Below are positions 1 through 9,628 of a DNA stretch of 64,000 nucleotides, one piece after another. Under the pieces are notes generated by a model, which ran no database searches, was not told the origin of the DNA, and worked only from the letters and a program-made list of their open reading frames with translations. The number at the start of each line of letters is the position of its first letter. Position 1 is the stretch's first letter. Source of the stretch: Winogradskyella marincola (GTDB lineage Bacteria; Bacteroidota; Bacteroidia; Flavobacteriales; Flavobacteriaceae); NCBI RefSeq assembly GCF_029624125.1, contig NZ_JARSBN010000004.1, positions 62,001 to 126,000 on the forward strand, in the 5' to 3' direction. The position numbers and the translations under genes were made by a program.

Positions 1-33
1 ACAAAGTCTTAACTAAAAGAATTTATAGTTAAT

Positions 34-64
34 AAAAAAACCACGCTTATGAGCGTGGTTTTTT
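34..64. terminator. Bidirectional rho-independent terminator
   Basis: A 7-bp GC-rich stem (CCACGCT / AGCGTGG) with a 4-nt loop is flanked by A-run and T-run on the two sides, so it can end transcripts from both directions. It lies downstream of hppA on the minus strand. The 32 bases to its left may hold the last codons of a plus-strand gene (a frame ends in TAA at 30-32), but too little is present to call it. Confidence 0.85.
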
Positions 65-130
65 ATTTCAATTTATAAGAGTTAAACCCTATTTAGTTTC
101 AACCTCTTCTTTTACTTCTTTTATAACTTT

Positions 131-2569
131 TTAGATCTTTACTTCAACCTCTTCAGAAGTCTCATTCATTTTATCTAACTGAGCTTTCACTTCTTCTTCA
201 GTTCCTTCAAAAACCTTTTCTTCAACAACTTCTTCACCACCATTAGTTACTGTTGTAGTTACCACGTTAGCTTTAGTAGTTCCATCTTCATTTTTAGTCA
301 TCTTAACTTCAACTCGTTTTTCAACTGAATTTTCGTTTTCAGAAAAGTTAACCTCAGCTACTGTAGTATTCATTGCTAAACCTTCTTCAGAAGAATGACC
401 TCCTAATATTGGTGCTATTACTAAACCAACTAAACAAGTTAATTTAATTAAGATATTCATCGATGGACCAGACGTATCTTTGAAAGGATCACCAACTGTA
501 TCACCAGTTACTGCTGCTTTATGAGCTTCAGAACCTTTCTTTTCTATTTTACCATTTACCATAGCTCCTGCTTCAAAAGACTTTTTAGCATTGTCCCAAG
601 CTCCTCCTGCGTTATTTTGAAAAATTGCCCACATAACACCGCTTACACAAACACCTGCCATATAACCACCTAAAACTTCTGCACCCAATGTATAGTTACC
701 ACTTATCATGGCTGTACCCAAACCAATTAGTAAAGGAGTTACAATAGTGATTAATCCTGGTAATAACATCTCTTTTAATGAAGCTTGTGTAGAAATAGCC
801 ACACACTTGTCGTATTCTGGCTTACCAGTACCTTCCATAATTCCAGGAATTTCTTTGAACTGACGACGAACTTCCATTACCATTGCCATAGCTGCTTTTC
901 CTACGGATTTCATAGCTAAAGCAGAAAATACTACAGGAATCATACCACCAACAAATAAGGCTGCTAAAACTGGCGCCTTAAAAATATTGATACCATCTAT
1001 ACCTGTAAAGGTTACAAAAGCGGCAAATAACGCTAAAGCTGTTAAAGCTGCAGATGCAATTGCAAAACCTTTACCAACAGCTGCAGTGGTATTACCAACT
1101 GAATCTAAAATATCTGTACGTTCTCTAACTTCTTCTGGCAATTCAGCCATCTCAGCAACACCACCTGCATTATCCGCTATAGGTCCAAAAGCATCTATTG
1201 CTAATTGCATAGCTGTAGTTGCCATCATAGCACTAGCTGCGATTGCAACACCATAAAAACCTGCAAAAGCATATGAAGCCCAAATTGCAGCAGCAAAAAG
1301 CAATACCGAACCTGCTGTTGAAATCATACCTACAGCAAGACCTGCTATAATATTTGTTGCAGCACCTGTACCTGAGTTATTTACAATATCATTTACAGGA
1401 GCCTTACCCATACTTGTGTAGTAGGCTGTAACCCATGAAATTAATCCACCAACAGCCAAACCGATTAATGCACTCCAAAACACATTCATTGATGAGATTT
1501 CTTTAGCACCTTCACCGAAAAAATTCATTGACATAGTTTCAGGTAACATCCAGTCTATTAAAAACCAACTTGCCACAAGTGTAATAACAATTGCTATCCA
1601 ATTTCCTGTATCTAAAGCTTTTTGTACCTGAGCTTCTTTTGCTTCATTATTTTTAATACCTACCACTAATGTTCCTATGATTGAAGCTATAATACCTACA
1701 CCTGCAATAACCAATGGTAAAAGAATTGGACCCATACCATCAAAAGCTTCTGTAACTTGGCCTGCTTCTCTCATATCTCGTAGCACGTAGTTACCTAACA
1801 CCATTGATGCTAATACTGTTGCTACATAAGAACCAAACAAATCGGCTCCCATACCTGCTACATCTCCAACATTATCTCCTACGTTATCTGCAATAGTAGC
1901 TGGATTACGAGGATCATCCTCAGGAATTCCTGCTTCTACCTTACCAACTAAATCCGCTCCAACATCTGCTGCTTTGGTATAAATACCACCTCCTACACGT
2001 GCAAACAACGCAATAGACTCAGCACCTAAAGAAAAACCAGCTAAAGCTTCTAATACCACTGTCATGTTATCATAAAAAGAACCTTCGCCAGACATGTACA
2101 TATTAAGGAATAATATAAAGAATAAGCTTAATCCTAGTACTGCCAAACTTGCTACACCCATACCCATTACTGTACCTCCACCAAAAGACACTTTTAAGGC
2201 TTTAGGCAAACTTGTTCTTGCAGCTTGTGTTGTACGCGCGTTAGCATCTGTAGCTATTCTCATACCTATATTACCTGCAAAAGCACTAAAAATAGCACCA
2301 ACTATAAATGCTAATATGATAATATATTCTGTAGATGGTACTACATAAGCTACAACACCCAACAAAATACTGGCTATAATTACAAAAATGAGCAAGAGTC
2401 GGTATTCAGCACTTAAAAACGCAAGTGCACCTTCTTTTATACTTGCAGAAAGTTCTTGCATACGTTCGTTACCAGAGTCTTGTTTTTTTACCCATGCGTA
2501 TTTAGCACCCATGAAGATTAAACCAATAATTGCCAATAATGCTGGCACATATAAAATGTATTGTTCCAT
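131..2569 (-). CDS. hppA: Membrane-bound ion-translocating pyrophosphatase
   Basis: Hydrolyses pyrophosphate at the inner membrane and couples it to pumping of H+ and/or Na+. The protein has about 16 hydrophobic segments and the family signature around [20 protein letters not shown]. The [11 protein letters not shown] motif has Ala where K+-independent enzymes have Lys, which predicts the K+-dependent class. I chose the start giving [12 protein letters not shown], since an ATG 27 bases further upstream only adds a polar stretch. The last 80 or so residues form an unusual hydrophilic tail rich in E, K, V and T after the final membrane helix. Thirteen in-frame sense codons of the same composition follow the TAA. 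The soluble ppa gene lies just upstream, so two pyrophosphatases are encoded side by side, separated by a terminator. Identification is firm; the pumped ion is not determined. Confidence 0.96.
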   Translation of the reverse strand: MEQYILYVPALLAIIGLIFMGAKYAWVKKQDSGNERMQELSASIKEGALAFLSAEYRLLLIFVIIASILLGVVAYVVPSTEYIIILAFIVGAIFSAFAGNIGMRIATDANARTTQAARTSLPKALKVSFGGGTVMGMGVASLAVLGLSLFFILFLNMYMSGEGSFYDNMTVVLEALAGFSLGAESIALFARVGGGIYTKAADVGADLVGKVEAGIPEDDPRNPATIADNVGDNVGDVAGMGADLFGSYVATVLASMVLGNYVLRDMREAGQVTEAFDGMGPILLPLVIAGVGIIASIIGTLVVGIKNNEAKEAQVQKALDTGNWIAIVITLVASWFLIDWMLPETMSMNFFGEGAKEISSMNVFWSALIGLAVGGLISWVTAYYTSMGKAPVNDIVNNSGTGAATNIIAGLAVGMISTAGSVLLFAAAIWASYAFAGFYGVAIAASAMMATTAMQLAIDAFGPIADNAGGVAEMAELPEEVRERTDILDSVGNTTAAVGKGFAIASAALTALALFAAFVTFTGIDGINIFKAPVLAALFVGGMIPVVFSALAMKSVGKAAMAMVMEVRRQFKEIPGIMEGTGKPEYDKCVAISTQASLKEMLLPGLITIVTPLLIGLGTAMISGNYTLGAEVLGGYMAGVCVSGVMWAIFQNNAGGAWDNAKKSFEAGAMVNGKIEKKGSEAHKAAVTGDTVGDPFKDTSGPSMNILIKLTCLVGLVIAPILGGHSSEEGLAMNTTVAEVNFSENENSVEKRVEVKMTKNEDGTTKANVVTTTVTNGGEEVVEEKVFEGTEEEVKAQLDKMNETSEEVEVKI

Positions 2570-2628
2570 ATAATTAATTTGATTTGTTTTTAGCATGGCT
2601 AATGTAATAAAATCAAATAAATTTTACG

Positions 2629-2664
2629 AAAAAAGCAATATCAAATACATGATATTGCTTTTTT
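2629..2664 (-). terminator. Terminator after ppa
   Basis: An 8-bp stem, GCAATATC / GATATTGC, is followed on the minus strand by a run of T. It sits between ppa and hppA, so the two minus-strand genes are probably separate transcripts. A-runs on the other side could make it work both ways. Confidence 0.8.
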
Positions 2665-2694
2665 AACAGAAATTATATTAATAAATACAATTAT

Positions 2695-3222
2695 TTATAT
2701 TGAGAAGGTGCGCTTTTCTTTATGTTCGCTTTCATTATATCTCTTAACGCATTCGTTGTAGATTTTTCTTGCTTCCTCAGCATTTCCCCATCCACCTACA
2801 TCTACTTTCTTTTCTTCTAAATCTTTGTATACCTGGAAGAAATGTTCTATTTCTTTTAATCTATGAGGATTTAAGTCACTTATATCGTGGTTATTGTTCC
2901 AAATAGGATCAGAAACTGGTACACATATAATTTTTTCATCCGGACCTTTTTCATCTGTCATATGGAACACACCTATAGGTCTTACCTCCATTACTACCAT
3001 TGGATATGTTGGCTCTGTTCCTAAAACTAAAACATCTAATGGATCGCTATCTAACGCTAATGTCTCTGGCACAAAACCATAGTCACCAGGATACATCATT
3101 GATGAAAAAAGCATTCTGTCGAATCTGATTTTTTTTAATTCAAAATCATATTCATATTTATTACGGCTTCCTTTTGGAATCTCTATTAAAACATCGAAAG
3201 TTAACTTGGTTGTATCTGTCAT
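2695..3222 (-). CDS. ppa: Inorganic pyrophosphatase (family I)
   Basis: Soluble cytoplasmic enzyme that splits pyrophosphate to two phosphates and so pulls biosynthetic reactions forward. The 175-residue length is normal for the family. The metal-binding signature DSDPLDVLV is present, as are the PGDYGFVPET segment and the conserved K/R/Y residues of the active site. It precedes hppA on the same strand and ends with its own terminator. No sign of damage or fusion. Confidence 0.97.
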   Translation of the reverse strand: MTDTTKLTFDVLIEIPKGSRNKYEYDFELKKIRFDRMLFSSMMYPGDYGFVPETLALDSDPLDVLVLGTEPTYPMVVMEVRPIGVFHMTDEKGPDEKIICVPVSDPIWNNNHDISDLNPHRLKEIEHFFQVYKDLEEKKVDVGGWGNAEEARKIYNECVKRYNESEHKEKRTFSI

Positions 3223-3333
3223 TTTCTATTACATTTAAAACGGCTGCAAATATAAGAGTTTGTTGATGTTGTGCCAATACAATTGAAGATTAATAACGAA
3301 AATATAACCTAAATTAAATTATTGTATTGCCTT

Positions 3334-5844
3334 TTAGAAATAAAAGCCAAAACTACCTGTAACACCAAAACGTCTGGCATCTGGATTATCTAAATAGTTT
3401 CCTCTAAAATTAAAGTCTATTCTTAGGATTTTGAAAATATTAGCCACACCAAAACTGTACTCATAATACATACGTGTATCTGGAGCTAGTAGTGGAAATT
3501 CTACTGGATTTCCTGTAGTGCTTAAAGCTATATTTTCATCAGATAATTCTCCCCAAACACCTCTTAGACCAACAATTGCTCTAAGATTATATTTCTTTAA
3601 GAATGGAATACGAGAAAATAAACGACCATTGAAATTATGTTCAAAATGAACAGAAGTATAAGTATCTGTTACAAACTCATAGAAATCTAACTGCGAGAAT
3701 GTATTGTATATTGAGAAATACGTTTGGTTACCAGGCACTACGCTAAGCAATCCTAAAGGCACTTCCCCAAATGTTTTACCAGCTTCTATTGATGTTACCA
3801 AACGCCCAAAACCTCCTACTTGCCATGGCTGTATATACGAGAACTGTACTTTGGTATAATCAAAATCACTGTCAAACCAATTGCGATCTCCACGTGTAAC
3901 CTGAGCAAAAAGTCTTGCAAAATTATCATTCTTCTCTTTGCGTTCTACTCCAAAACCTGTCATTTCACGCTTTGGAAAATAGGACAACGCTAACCTGCTT
4001 TCAAACTGTTTGATTTCTGAAGAAATTCCTGTTGAAGATTCTAGATCATTATAATCTAAACTAAAGGTTGGCGATGCTGAACTTAAGGTTCTAAAACTTC
4101 CATCTAGACGCACTTCAAAATTCCGCATTGGCTCTATTGAAAAGCCTAAATTGGTTAAATTAATGTTGGTTAATTTATCATTTGAACCTGCTGTAAAAAC
4201 CGCATTAGAGGCTAAACTTCTACCCAAAACATCTGTAGAACTCGTTAGACTTGCACCAATCTGTTCTATATCTCTTCGGTTACCTCCAAAAACAGTTAAA
4301 CGACTGCGCTTATCTAAAAGCCATTTTCCAGAAATACCATATTTAAACTTATCGTCTCTAAAGCCATAAGCTAAAAACCCTTCGAGCCTCCATAAATCGT
4401 TTGGACCAAAATAAGTTCTTCCTCCTGTTCTTAGTCGCATACCTTCAACCTCGTTAAAACCGAATGTTGAAAAAATTGGACCATAGTCAAAATTTATACT
4501 TGGAAACTCTACATATCCAGAAGCCAATATGCTTCCTAAGTTATAAAGACGCTTAAATTTCTTAACCGTTTTTAGAGTGTCTAGCATTTTGTAGACACCT
4601 TTTTCATCTTTATTTAAAGCTTCTAACCTATTCTTTTCCCAAAAATCCTCTTCTCTATTATATATATCTGCATCGTAGTTGTACACTACCTTATCATAGA
4701 ACTTTTCTTCCTTAGGCTGATTGAATTTATAATTATCGTACAGTGTTGTTCGCTTACCATAAACTCCTCGTGATTTTTCTTTTTTATTTAATGCAAAATC
4801 CGAAAGAAAATAATCACGTTTTATAAGAAAAACCGAATCATTTAAAACTTCAAATTCTTGTTCTATATAGATTTCTTTTACCCAGTTGATATTGGCACTT
4901 TTAGATGCCTGAAGATTAATTTCTTTAATTGCATAGGTAGAATCATTAACCCAAAAGTCTCCTTTAAAAGTTAATTCATTCTTACGTCTTGGGTAGTAAA
5001 TAATATTGTAGCACCATTTGTTGTCTATATATGCACTGTCTGAAAGTACATAATTATAGGTTTGGATCCCTGTACGACTCAACGGACTCACAAAACTCTT
5101 ATCAAAAAACTTTAAATAATTATCATAGATATTATAATCTGAATATAAATCATCTATAAAATCTATTATAATCTGGTTATTACTAAAACCAGAATTTTTA
5201 TTTCCAATTAAGTCTTCGCGCTTGTCTTTTGTAATGTTATCTCCATAAACTTTCTTTACAGATTCGTTTAAGAAAATTGGTAAATACGTTTTTCCTGTTA
5301 CGGAAGAAGTGTCTACTTCTTCAAACACAAATTCCATACCTTTAAAAAGCTTACTCTTTATAAGTGCGCTATCTATAGTATTAAGATCAAACTCTACTTT
5401 TTCGTATTGGTCGTATTCGTATTGTTTAAACTGGCTAAGACCGTTTTGTCTCTTACGTTCCCATATCTTTTTTAGAATACGTATGGCAGGATTTTCTGAA
5501 GCTTTCTTTGATTGTTTACCACTTACAATTACAACTTCTCTTAAAGATTCAGCCTCTTCTTTTAGCACAAATCTTAAATCGTAATTTACTTTTTTTGAAA
5601 GCGGAAACTCTAACACCTCGTAACCAACAAAAGAAACCACTAAAGCATTCCAGATTTCGTCAGACTCTAAATAGAATCGTCCATCTTCGTTTGTAATGGT
5701 ACCTTCGGTAGAACCTTTAAAAACTACATTTGCAAAAGGGATTGGCTCATCGTTCACATCATAAACGTAACCACTTACTTTTGTTTGTGCAAAAGTTGAG
5801 GTTAAGGCAACAATAAATAGGGCAAAGAATAGTTTTAACTTCAT
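3334..5844 (-). CDS. DUF5686 family outer-membrane protein with carboxypeptidase-like regulatory domain
   Basis: An 836-residue exported protein with a signal peptide (about residues 1-19, ending in FAQ). A CarboxypepD_reg-like beta-sandwich follows at about 20-105 (KVSGYVYDVNDEPIPFANV, then GTITNEDGRFYL), as in SusC N-termini. The remainder alternates aromatic and polar residues and ends in phenylalanine (GSFGFYF), typical of an outer-membrane beta-barrel. The overall design matches the DUF5686 family, which is common in Bacteroidota and has no established function. It stands alone on the minus strand, 94 bp after pdhB. It is not a SusC-type receptor because it lacks a plug domain. Confidence 0.85.
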   Translation of the reverse strand: MKLKLFFALFIVALTSTFAQTKVSGYVYDVNDEPIPFANVVFKGSTEGTITNEDGRFYLESDEIWNALVVSFVGYEVLEFPLSKKVNYDLRFVLKEEAESLREVVIVSGKQSKKASENPAIRILKKIWERKRQNGLSQFKQYEYDQYEKVEFDLNTIDSALIKSKLFKGMEFVFEEVDTSSVTGKTYLPIFLNESVKKVYGDNITKDKREDLIGNKNSGFSNNQIIIDFIDDLYSDYNIYDNYLKFFDKSFVSPLSRTGIQTYNYVLSDSAYIDNKWCYNIIYYPRRKNELTFKGDFWVNDSTYAIKEINLQASKSANINWVKEIYIEQEFEVLNDSVFLIKRDYFLSDFALNKKEKSRGVYGKRTTLYDNYKFNQPKEEKFYDKVVYNYDADIYNREEDFWEKNRLEALNKDEKGVYKMLDTLKTVKKFKRLYNLGSILASGYVEFPSINFDYGPIFSTFGFNEVEGMRLRTGGRTYFGPNDLWRLEGFLAYGFRDDKFKYGISGKWLLDKRSRLTVFGGNRRDIEQIGASLTSSTDVLGRSLASNAVFTAGSNDKLTNINLTNLGFSIEPMRNFEVRLDGSFRTLSSASPTFSLDYNDLESSTGISSEIKQFESRLALSYFPKREMTGFGVERKEKNDNFARLFAQVTRGDRNWFDSDFDYTKVQFSYIQPWQVGGFGRLVTSIEAGKTFGEVPLGLLSVVPGNQTYFSIYNTFSQLDFYEFVTDTYTSVHFEHNFNGRLFSRIPFLKKYNLRAIVGLRGVWGELSDENIALSTTGNPVEFPLLAPDTRMYYEYSFGVANIFKILRIDFNFRGNYLDNPDARRFGVTGSFGFYF

Positions 5845-5856
5845 ATATATTTAAAC

Positions 5857-5915
5857 AATAAACTTCATCAACAACCGTGCTAAAATTAGCTATTGGTTTG
5901 CTAATGAAGTTTATT
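5857..5915. repeat. 12-bp perfect inverted repeat (long hairpin)
   Basis: AATAAACTTCAT at 5857-5868 is the exact reverse complement of 5904-5915. The 35-nt interval holds further GCTAA/TTAGC short inverted copies, so a branched hairpin can form. It lies between pdhB and the DUF5686 gene, both on the minus strand. There is no T-run, so it is not a classical terminator. It may mark the 3' end of pdhB mRNA or the leader of the downstream gene. Confidence 0.55.
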
Positions 5916-5938
5916 TAACGCAAAAAAGTGCGATTTAT

Positions 5939-6916
5939 TTACTTATACATCACTTTTTTCACCGCTTTTATAACATCATTGCTATTAGGCAACCATTCTT
6001 CTAAAAGTACTGGTGAATATGGTGCAGGTGTATCTGCTGTATTAATTTTTACAACTGGTGCATCTAAATAATCAAATGCCTCAGACTGTACTAAGTATGT
6101 GATCTCTGTTGCAACGTTACCAAAAGGCCAAGCTTCTTCTACTACAACTAGTCTATTTGTTTTCTTTACAGATGCTACAACTGTTTTTCTATCCATAGGA
6201 CGTACAGTTCTTAAATCTATAATTTCACAAGAAATACCTTCTTTCGCTAATTCGTCTGCAGCTTTGTATACTTCTTTTATAATTTTTCCAAAAGATACTA
6301 TTGTAACATCTGTACCTTCTCTTTTGATATCTGCAACACCTAAAGGAATAGTGTATTCTCCTTCTGGCACTTCACCTTTATCTCCATACATCTGCTCACT
6401 TTCCATAAAAATAACCGGATCATCATCTCTAATAGCGGATTTAAGTAAACCTTTTGCATCATAAGGATTAGATGGCACTACTACCTTAAGTCCTGGTGTA
6501 TTAGCAAACCAATTTTCAAAAGCCTGAGAGTGTGTTGCTGCTAACTGACCTGCAGATGCTGTTGGCCCTCTAAATACGATAGGACACTTAAATTGCCCAC
6601 CAGACATTTGTCTTATTTTGGCTGCGTTATTGATAATTTGATCAATACCAACTAACGAGAAGTTAAACGTCATATACTCTACAATAGGACGATTACCTGT
6701 CATTGTAGAACCTACTGCAACACCAGCAAAACCAAGTTCTGCGATAGGTGTATCAATAACACGCTTTGGTCCAAATTCATCTAACATACCTTTTGATGCC
6801 TTGTACGCACCATTATATTCTGCAACTTCCTCACCCATAAGATAAATGCTTTCATCTCTACGCATTTCTTCGCTCATGGCTTCAGCGATGGCTTCTCTAA
6901 ATTGAATTGTCTTCAT
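5939..6916 (-). CDS. pdhB: Pyruvate dehydrogenase E1 component, beta subunit
   Basis: The beta half of the heterotetrameric thiamine-diphosphate E1 enzyme, which decarboxylates pyruvate and passes acetyl to E2 lipoate. The 325 residues cover a full transketolase pyrimidine-binding domain (conserved GEEVAEYNGAYK, DTPIAELGFAGVAVG) and the C-terminal transketolase domain (EEAWPFGNVATEI). The E1-alpha and E2 genes are not in this window, so pdhB is transcribed apart from the rest of the complex here. A TATTTTTG promoter element lies about 23-30 bases before the start. A 2-oxoisovalerate dehydrogenase beta subunit is the main alternative, but the match to pyruvate dehydrogenase beta is closer. Confidence 0.93.
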   Translation of the reverse strand: MKTIQFREAIAEAMSEEMRRDESIYLMGEEVAEYNGAYKASKGMLDEFGPKRVIDTPIAELGFAGVAVGSTMTGNRPIVEYMTFNFSLVGIDQIINNAAKIRQMSGGQFKCPIVFRGPTASAGQLAATHSQAFENWFANTPGLKVVVPSNPYDAKGLLKSAIRDDDPVIFMESEQMYGDKGEVPEGEYTIPLGVADIKREGTDVTIVSFGKIIKEVYKAADELAKEGISCEIIDLRTVRPMDRKTVVASVKKTNRLVVVEEAWPFGNVATEITYLVQSEAFDYLDAPVVKINTADTPAPYSPVLLEEWLPNSNDVIKAVKKVMYK

Positions 6917-6938
6917 TATTTTCTTTTTAAACGAAGAA

Positions 6939-6946
6939 CAAAAATA
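6939..6946 (-). promoter_or_regulatory. Probable pdhB promoter, -7 element
   Basis: On the minus strand this reads TATTTTTG, an exact match to the Bacteroidota -7 consensus TAnnTTTG, 23 bases before the pdhB start codon. A TTTG that could serve as the -33 box is 25 bases upstream, a little far. Confidence 0.5.
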
Positions 6947-7127
6947 GCAATAAATGAAAAATAAAGTAAATCAAATTTCTTTAAAATTTATTATGCACGC
7001 ATAGTAAATATTCGAAATAAAATATTTACCTTCGTAACCGTAATTTTTTGAAGTTTTACAAATAGTTAACGAAATCGTTTTAGTAGAATTTCACACAATT
7101 TAATGTAAACTTAAATAATATATAAGT

Positions 7128-7874
7128 ATGAAGATTTTAGTATGTATCAGCCACGTACCTGATACGACTTCCAAAATTAACTTTACAGATGGAGACACAA
7201 AGTTTGACACTAACGGTGTACAGTTTGTAATTAATCCTAATGACGAGTTTGGTTTAACAAGAGCAATGTGGTTTAAAGAAAAGCAAGGTGCTAGCGTAGA
7301 TGTTGTTAATGTAGGTGGCCCAGAAACTGAGCCAACATTAAGAAAAGCATTAGCAATAGGCGCAGACACTGCTATTAGAGTAAACACAGAAGCTACCGAT
7401 GGCTTTGCAGTTGCAAAACAATTAGCTAAAGTTGCTAAAGATGGTGGTTACGATTTAGTTATAGCAGGAAGAGAATCTATTGATTATAATGGTGGAATGG
7501 TTCCTGGTATGCTTGCTGCAATGACAGATGCCAATTTTGTTGCCAACTGTATTGGACTAGAAGTTGATGGTACTAATGCAAAAGCAGTGAGAGAAATTGA
7601 TGGTGGTAAAGAAACTGTAAGTACAGCATTACCTTTGGTTGTTGCAGGACAAAAAGGTATTGTTGAAGAAAGTGATCTTCGTATCCCAAACATGAGAGGT
7701 ATTATGATGGCTCGTAAAAAACCTCTAAATGTTGTTGAACCTGTTGATACTAATTCTGAAACTACAACTGCTAGTTTTGAAAAACCTGCACCTAAAGGAG
7801 CAGTTAAATTAGTAAACGCAGATAATATTGATGAGTTAGTAAATTTACTTCACAACGAAGCTAAAGTCATTTAA
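7128..7874 (+). CDS. etfB: Electron transfer flavoprotein beta subunit
   Basis: Forms the soluble FAD-carrying ETF heterodimer with etfA, which accepts electrons from acyl-CoA dehydrogenases and hands them to the quinone pool. The 248 residues begin MKILVCISHVPDTTSK, typical of the family, and contain the conserved AGRESIDYNGG segment and the basic region RGIMMARKKPL. The next gene starts 11 bp after its stop, so the pair is one operon. The 211-bp divergent gap from pdhB holds a weak TACCTTCG promoter-like box at 7026-7033. Confidence 0.96.
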   Translation: MKILVCISHVPDTTSKINFTDGDTKFDTNGVQFVINPNDEFGLTRAMWFKEKQGASVDVVNVGGPETEPTLRKALAIGADTAIRVNTEATDGFAVAKQLAKVAKDGGYDLVIAGRESIDYNGGMVPGMLAAMTDANFVANCIGLEVDGTNAKAVREIDGGKETVSTALPLVVAGQKGIVEESDLRIPNMRGIMMARKKPLNVVEPVDTNSETTTASFEKPAPKGAVKLVNADNIDELVNLLHNEAKVI

Positions 7875-7885
7875 AAGAAAAAGAT

Positions 7886-8848
7886 ATGTCAGTTTTAGTA
7901 TATACAGAATCAGAAAACGGAAAATTTAAGAAAGCAGCTTTAGAAGTCGTTTCTTATGCAAAAGCTGTTGCAGACCAAATGGGTACAACAGTAACTGCAG
8001 TTGCTATTAATGCAGATGAAAATGATAGTTTAGGTGCTTATGGTGCCTCTAAAGTATTATCTGTAAAAGATGGTAGTTTAGATAAATTTAACGCAAAAAA
8101 GCATGCAGCTGTTATAGAGCAAGCTGCTAAAAATGAAGGTGCAAAAGTTGTTGTTTTAAGCTCTAGCGCAGACAGCAAATATTTAGCACCATTATTAGCT
8201 GTAGGTTTAGACGCAGGATATGTTTCTAATGTTGTAGAAGCTCCATCTAGCACGTCTCCTTTTACAGTAAAAAGAACTGCTTTTACAAACAAAGCATTTG
8301 CTAATACAGAAATAAATACAGATGTAAAAATCGTTGGTTTATCTAACAATTCTTTCGGAATTGTTGAGGCTGGTGGTAGTGCTTCTGTTGAAGATTTTTC
8401 ACCTTCAATACCAGACTCTGGTGTTAGTGTAGAGTCTGTAGACAAAGCAACAGACAAAGTAAGCATTGCAGATGCAGAAATAGTAGTATCTGGAGGTAGA
8501 GGATTAAAAGGTCCAGAAAATTGGGGAATGATAGAAGAGTTAGCAGATGTATTAGGCGCAGCTACAGCGTGCTCTAAGCCAGTATCTGATCTTGGTTGGA
8601 GACCTCATAGCGAGCACGTTGGGCAAACAGGAAAACCTGTAGCTTCTAACCTATACATCGCTGTTGGTATCTCTGGTGCTATTCAGCACTTGGCAGGTAT
8701 TAATGCTTCTAAAGTAAAAGTTGTTATTAACACAGATCCTGAAGCGCCTTTCTTTAAAGCAGCAGATTATGGAGTTGTTGGAGATGCTTTTGAAGTTGTA
8801 CCTGCGTTAATAGAAAAACTAAAAGCTTTTAAAGCTCAAAACGCATAA
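7886..8848 (+). CDS. etfA: Electron transfer flavoprotein alpha subunit
   Basis: Partner of EtfB. The C-terminal half carries the FAD-binding signature of the family, seen as VVSGGRGLKGPENWG, then GWRPHSEHVGQTGKPVASNLYIAVGISGA split over residues about 245-275, and the NTDPEAPFF motif. At 320 residues it is of normal length. It is the last gene of the etfBA operon and is followed directly by the structured element at 8869-8984. Confidence 0.96.
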   Translation: MSVLVYTESENGKFKKAALEVVSYAKAVADQMGTTVTAVAINADENDSLGAYGASKVLSVKDGSLDKFNAKKHAAVIEQAAKNEGAKVVVLSSSADSKYLAPLLAVGLDAGYVSNVVEAPSSTSPFTVKRTAFTNKAFANTEINTDVKIVGLSNNSFGIVEAGGSASVEDFSPSIPDSGVSVESVDKATDKVSIADAEIVVSGGRGLKGPENWGMIEELADVLGAATACSKPVSDLGWRPHSEHVGQTGKPVASNLYIAVGISGAIQHLAGINASKVKVVINTDPEAPFFKAADYGVVGDAFEVVPALIEKLKAFKAQNA

Positions 8849-8868
8849 TTTTATTACCTTGTAATATT

Positions 8869-8984
8869 AAAGGACTGTTTAAATTTAGATTCTTTTAATA
8901 GTTTTACGTTTTATCGAAACTATTGAGAAAAATATCCAATTCTGCATTTTGCAGTTGGTAAAGTCCAAATTTAAACAGTTCTTT
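8869..8984 (+). ncRNA. Candidate structured RNA with three-way junction (unnamed)
   Basis: The ends pair as an uninterrupted 18-bp helix, AAAGGACTGTTTAAATTT (8869-8886) with 8967-8984, needing one G-U pair. Inside are two hairpins. One is a 12-bp stem of 8893-8904 with 8917-8928, with two G-U pairs. The other is at 8936-8958 (CCAA-TT-CTGCA, TTT loop, TGCAG-TTGG). The G-U pairs work only in plus-strand RNA, which favours an RNA over a DNA palindrome. It fills the gap between etfA and the bifunctional nuclease gene, ending 14 nt before that start codon, so it could be a 5' leader element, a 3' UTR structure or a small RNA. A short inverted-repeat mobile element is the main alternative. I do not recognise a known RNA family. 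Confidence 0.5.
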
Positions 8985-8998
8985 GTGTTTTAAAATTC

Positions 8999-9613
8999 AT
9001 GAGTTTAGTTCGTTTAAATATAAAAGGTATTTCCTACAGCCAAACACAAAATGGCGCGTATGCCTTAATACTTAATGAAGTTGATGGAGACAGAAAACTT
9101 CCTATTGTTATTGGTGCTTTTGAAGCGCAATCTATTGCTATTGCATTAGAAAAAGAGATTCGTCCTCCAAGACCCTTAACTCACGATTTATTCAAAAATT
9201 TTGCCGACAGGTTTGATATTGTTGTTAAACAAGTCATCATTCACAAGTTAGTTGATGGTGTCTTCTACTCTAGTCTTATTTGTGAGCGCGACAAAATTGA
9301 AGAAATCATAGATGCCAGAACAAGTGATGCTATTGCTTTAGCATTACGTTTTCAGGCTCCAATTTTTACTTACAAAAACATCTTAGATAAAGCAGGTATA
9401 TACCTTAAAGTAAATCCTAAAAAAGAGGACGAAGAACAAGATAGTATACTTGTAGATGATCTTATTGCTGAAGAAATTGAAAACGCAGTTGCCGATCAAG
9501 AAGGTTATAAAGGCAAATCTATAGAAGAATTAAATAGCCTTTTAGAAGAAGCCGTTAGTAACGAAGACTATGAAAAGGCAGCAAAAATAAGAGACGAAAT
9601 TTCTAAGCGTTAA
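8999..9613 (+). CDS. Bifunctional nuclease family protein (DUF151) with C-terminal UVR motif
   Basis: A 204-residue cytoplasmic protein. Residues about 1-140 match the bifunctional nuclease domain (PIVIGAFEAQSIAIALE, RPLTHDLF, DARTSDAIALALR). Members in other bacteria cut DNA and RNA. The C-terminus, residues about 168-204, reads as a UVR motif (helical pair LNSLLEEAVSNEDYEKAAKIRDE), as in UvrB/UvrC and ClpC-type proteins, probably for protein contact. This two-part architecture is usual in Bacteroidota. The start codon lies immediately after the structured element described at 8869-8984, and the transporter gene follows after 15 bp. Confidence 0.9.
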   Translation: MSLVRLNIKGISYSQTQNGAYALILNEVDGDRKLPIVIGAFEAQSIAIALEKEIRPPRPLTHDLFKNFADRFDIVVKQVIIHKLVDGVFYSSLICERDKIEEIIDARTSDAIALALRFQAPIFTYKNILDKAGIYLKVNPKKEDEEQDSILVDDLIAEEIENAVADQEGYKGKSIEELNSLLEEAVSNEDYEKAAKIRDEISKR

Positions 9614-9628
9614 CTAACACCTCTTTTT

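Noticed and set aside
1..32. Possible C-terminal end of a plus-strand gene (KVLTKRIYS then TAA)
   Set aside because: Only nine codons are visible and two other frames also end here, so no gene can be supported.
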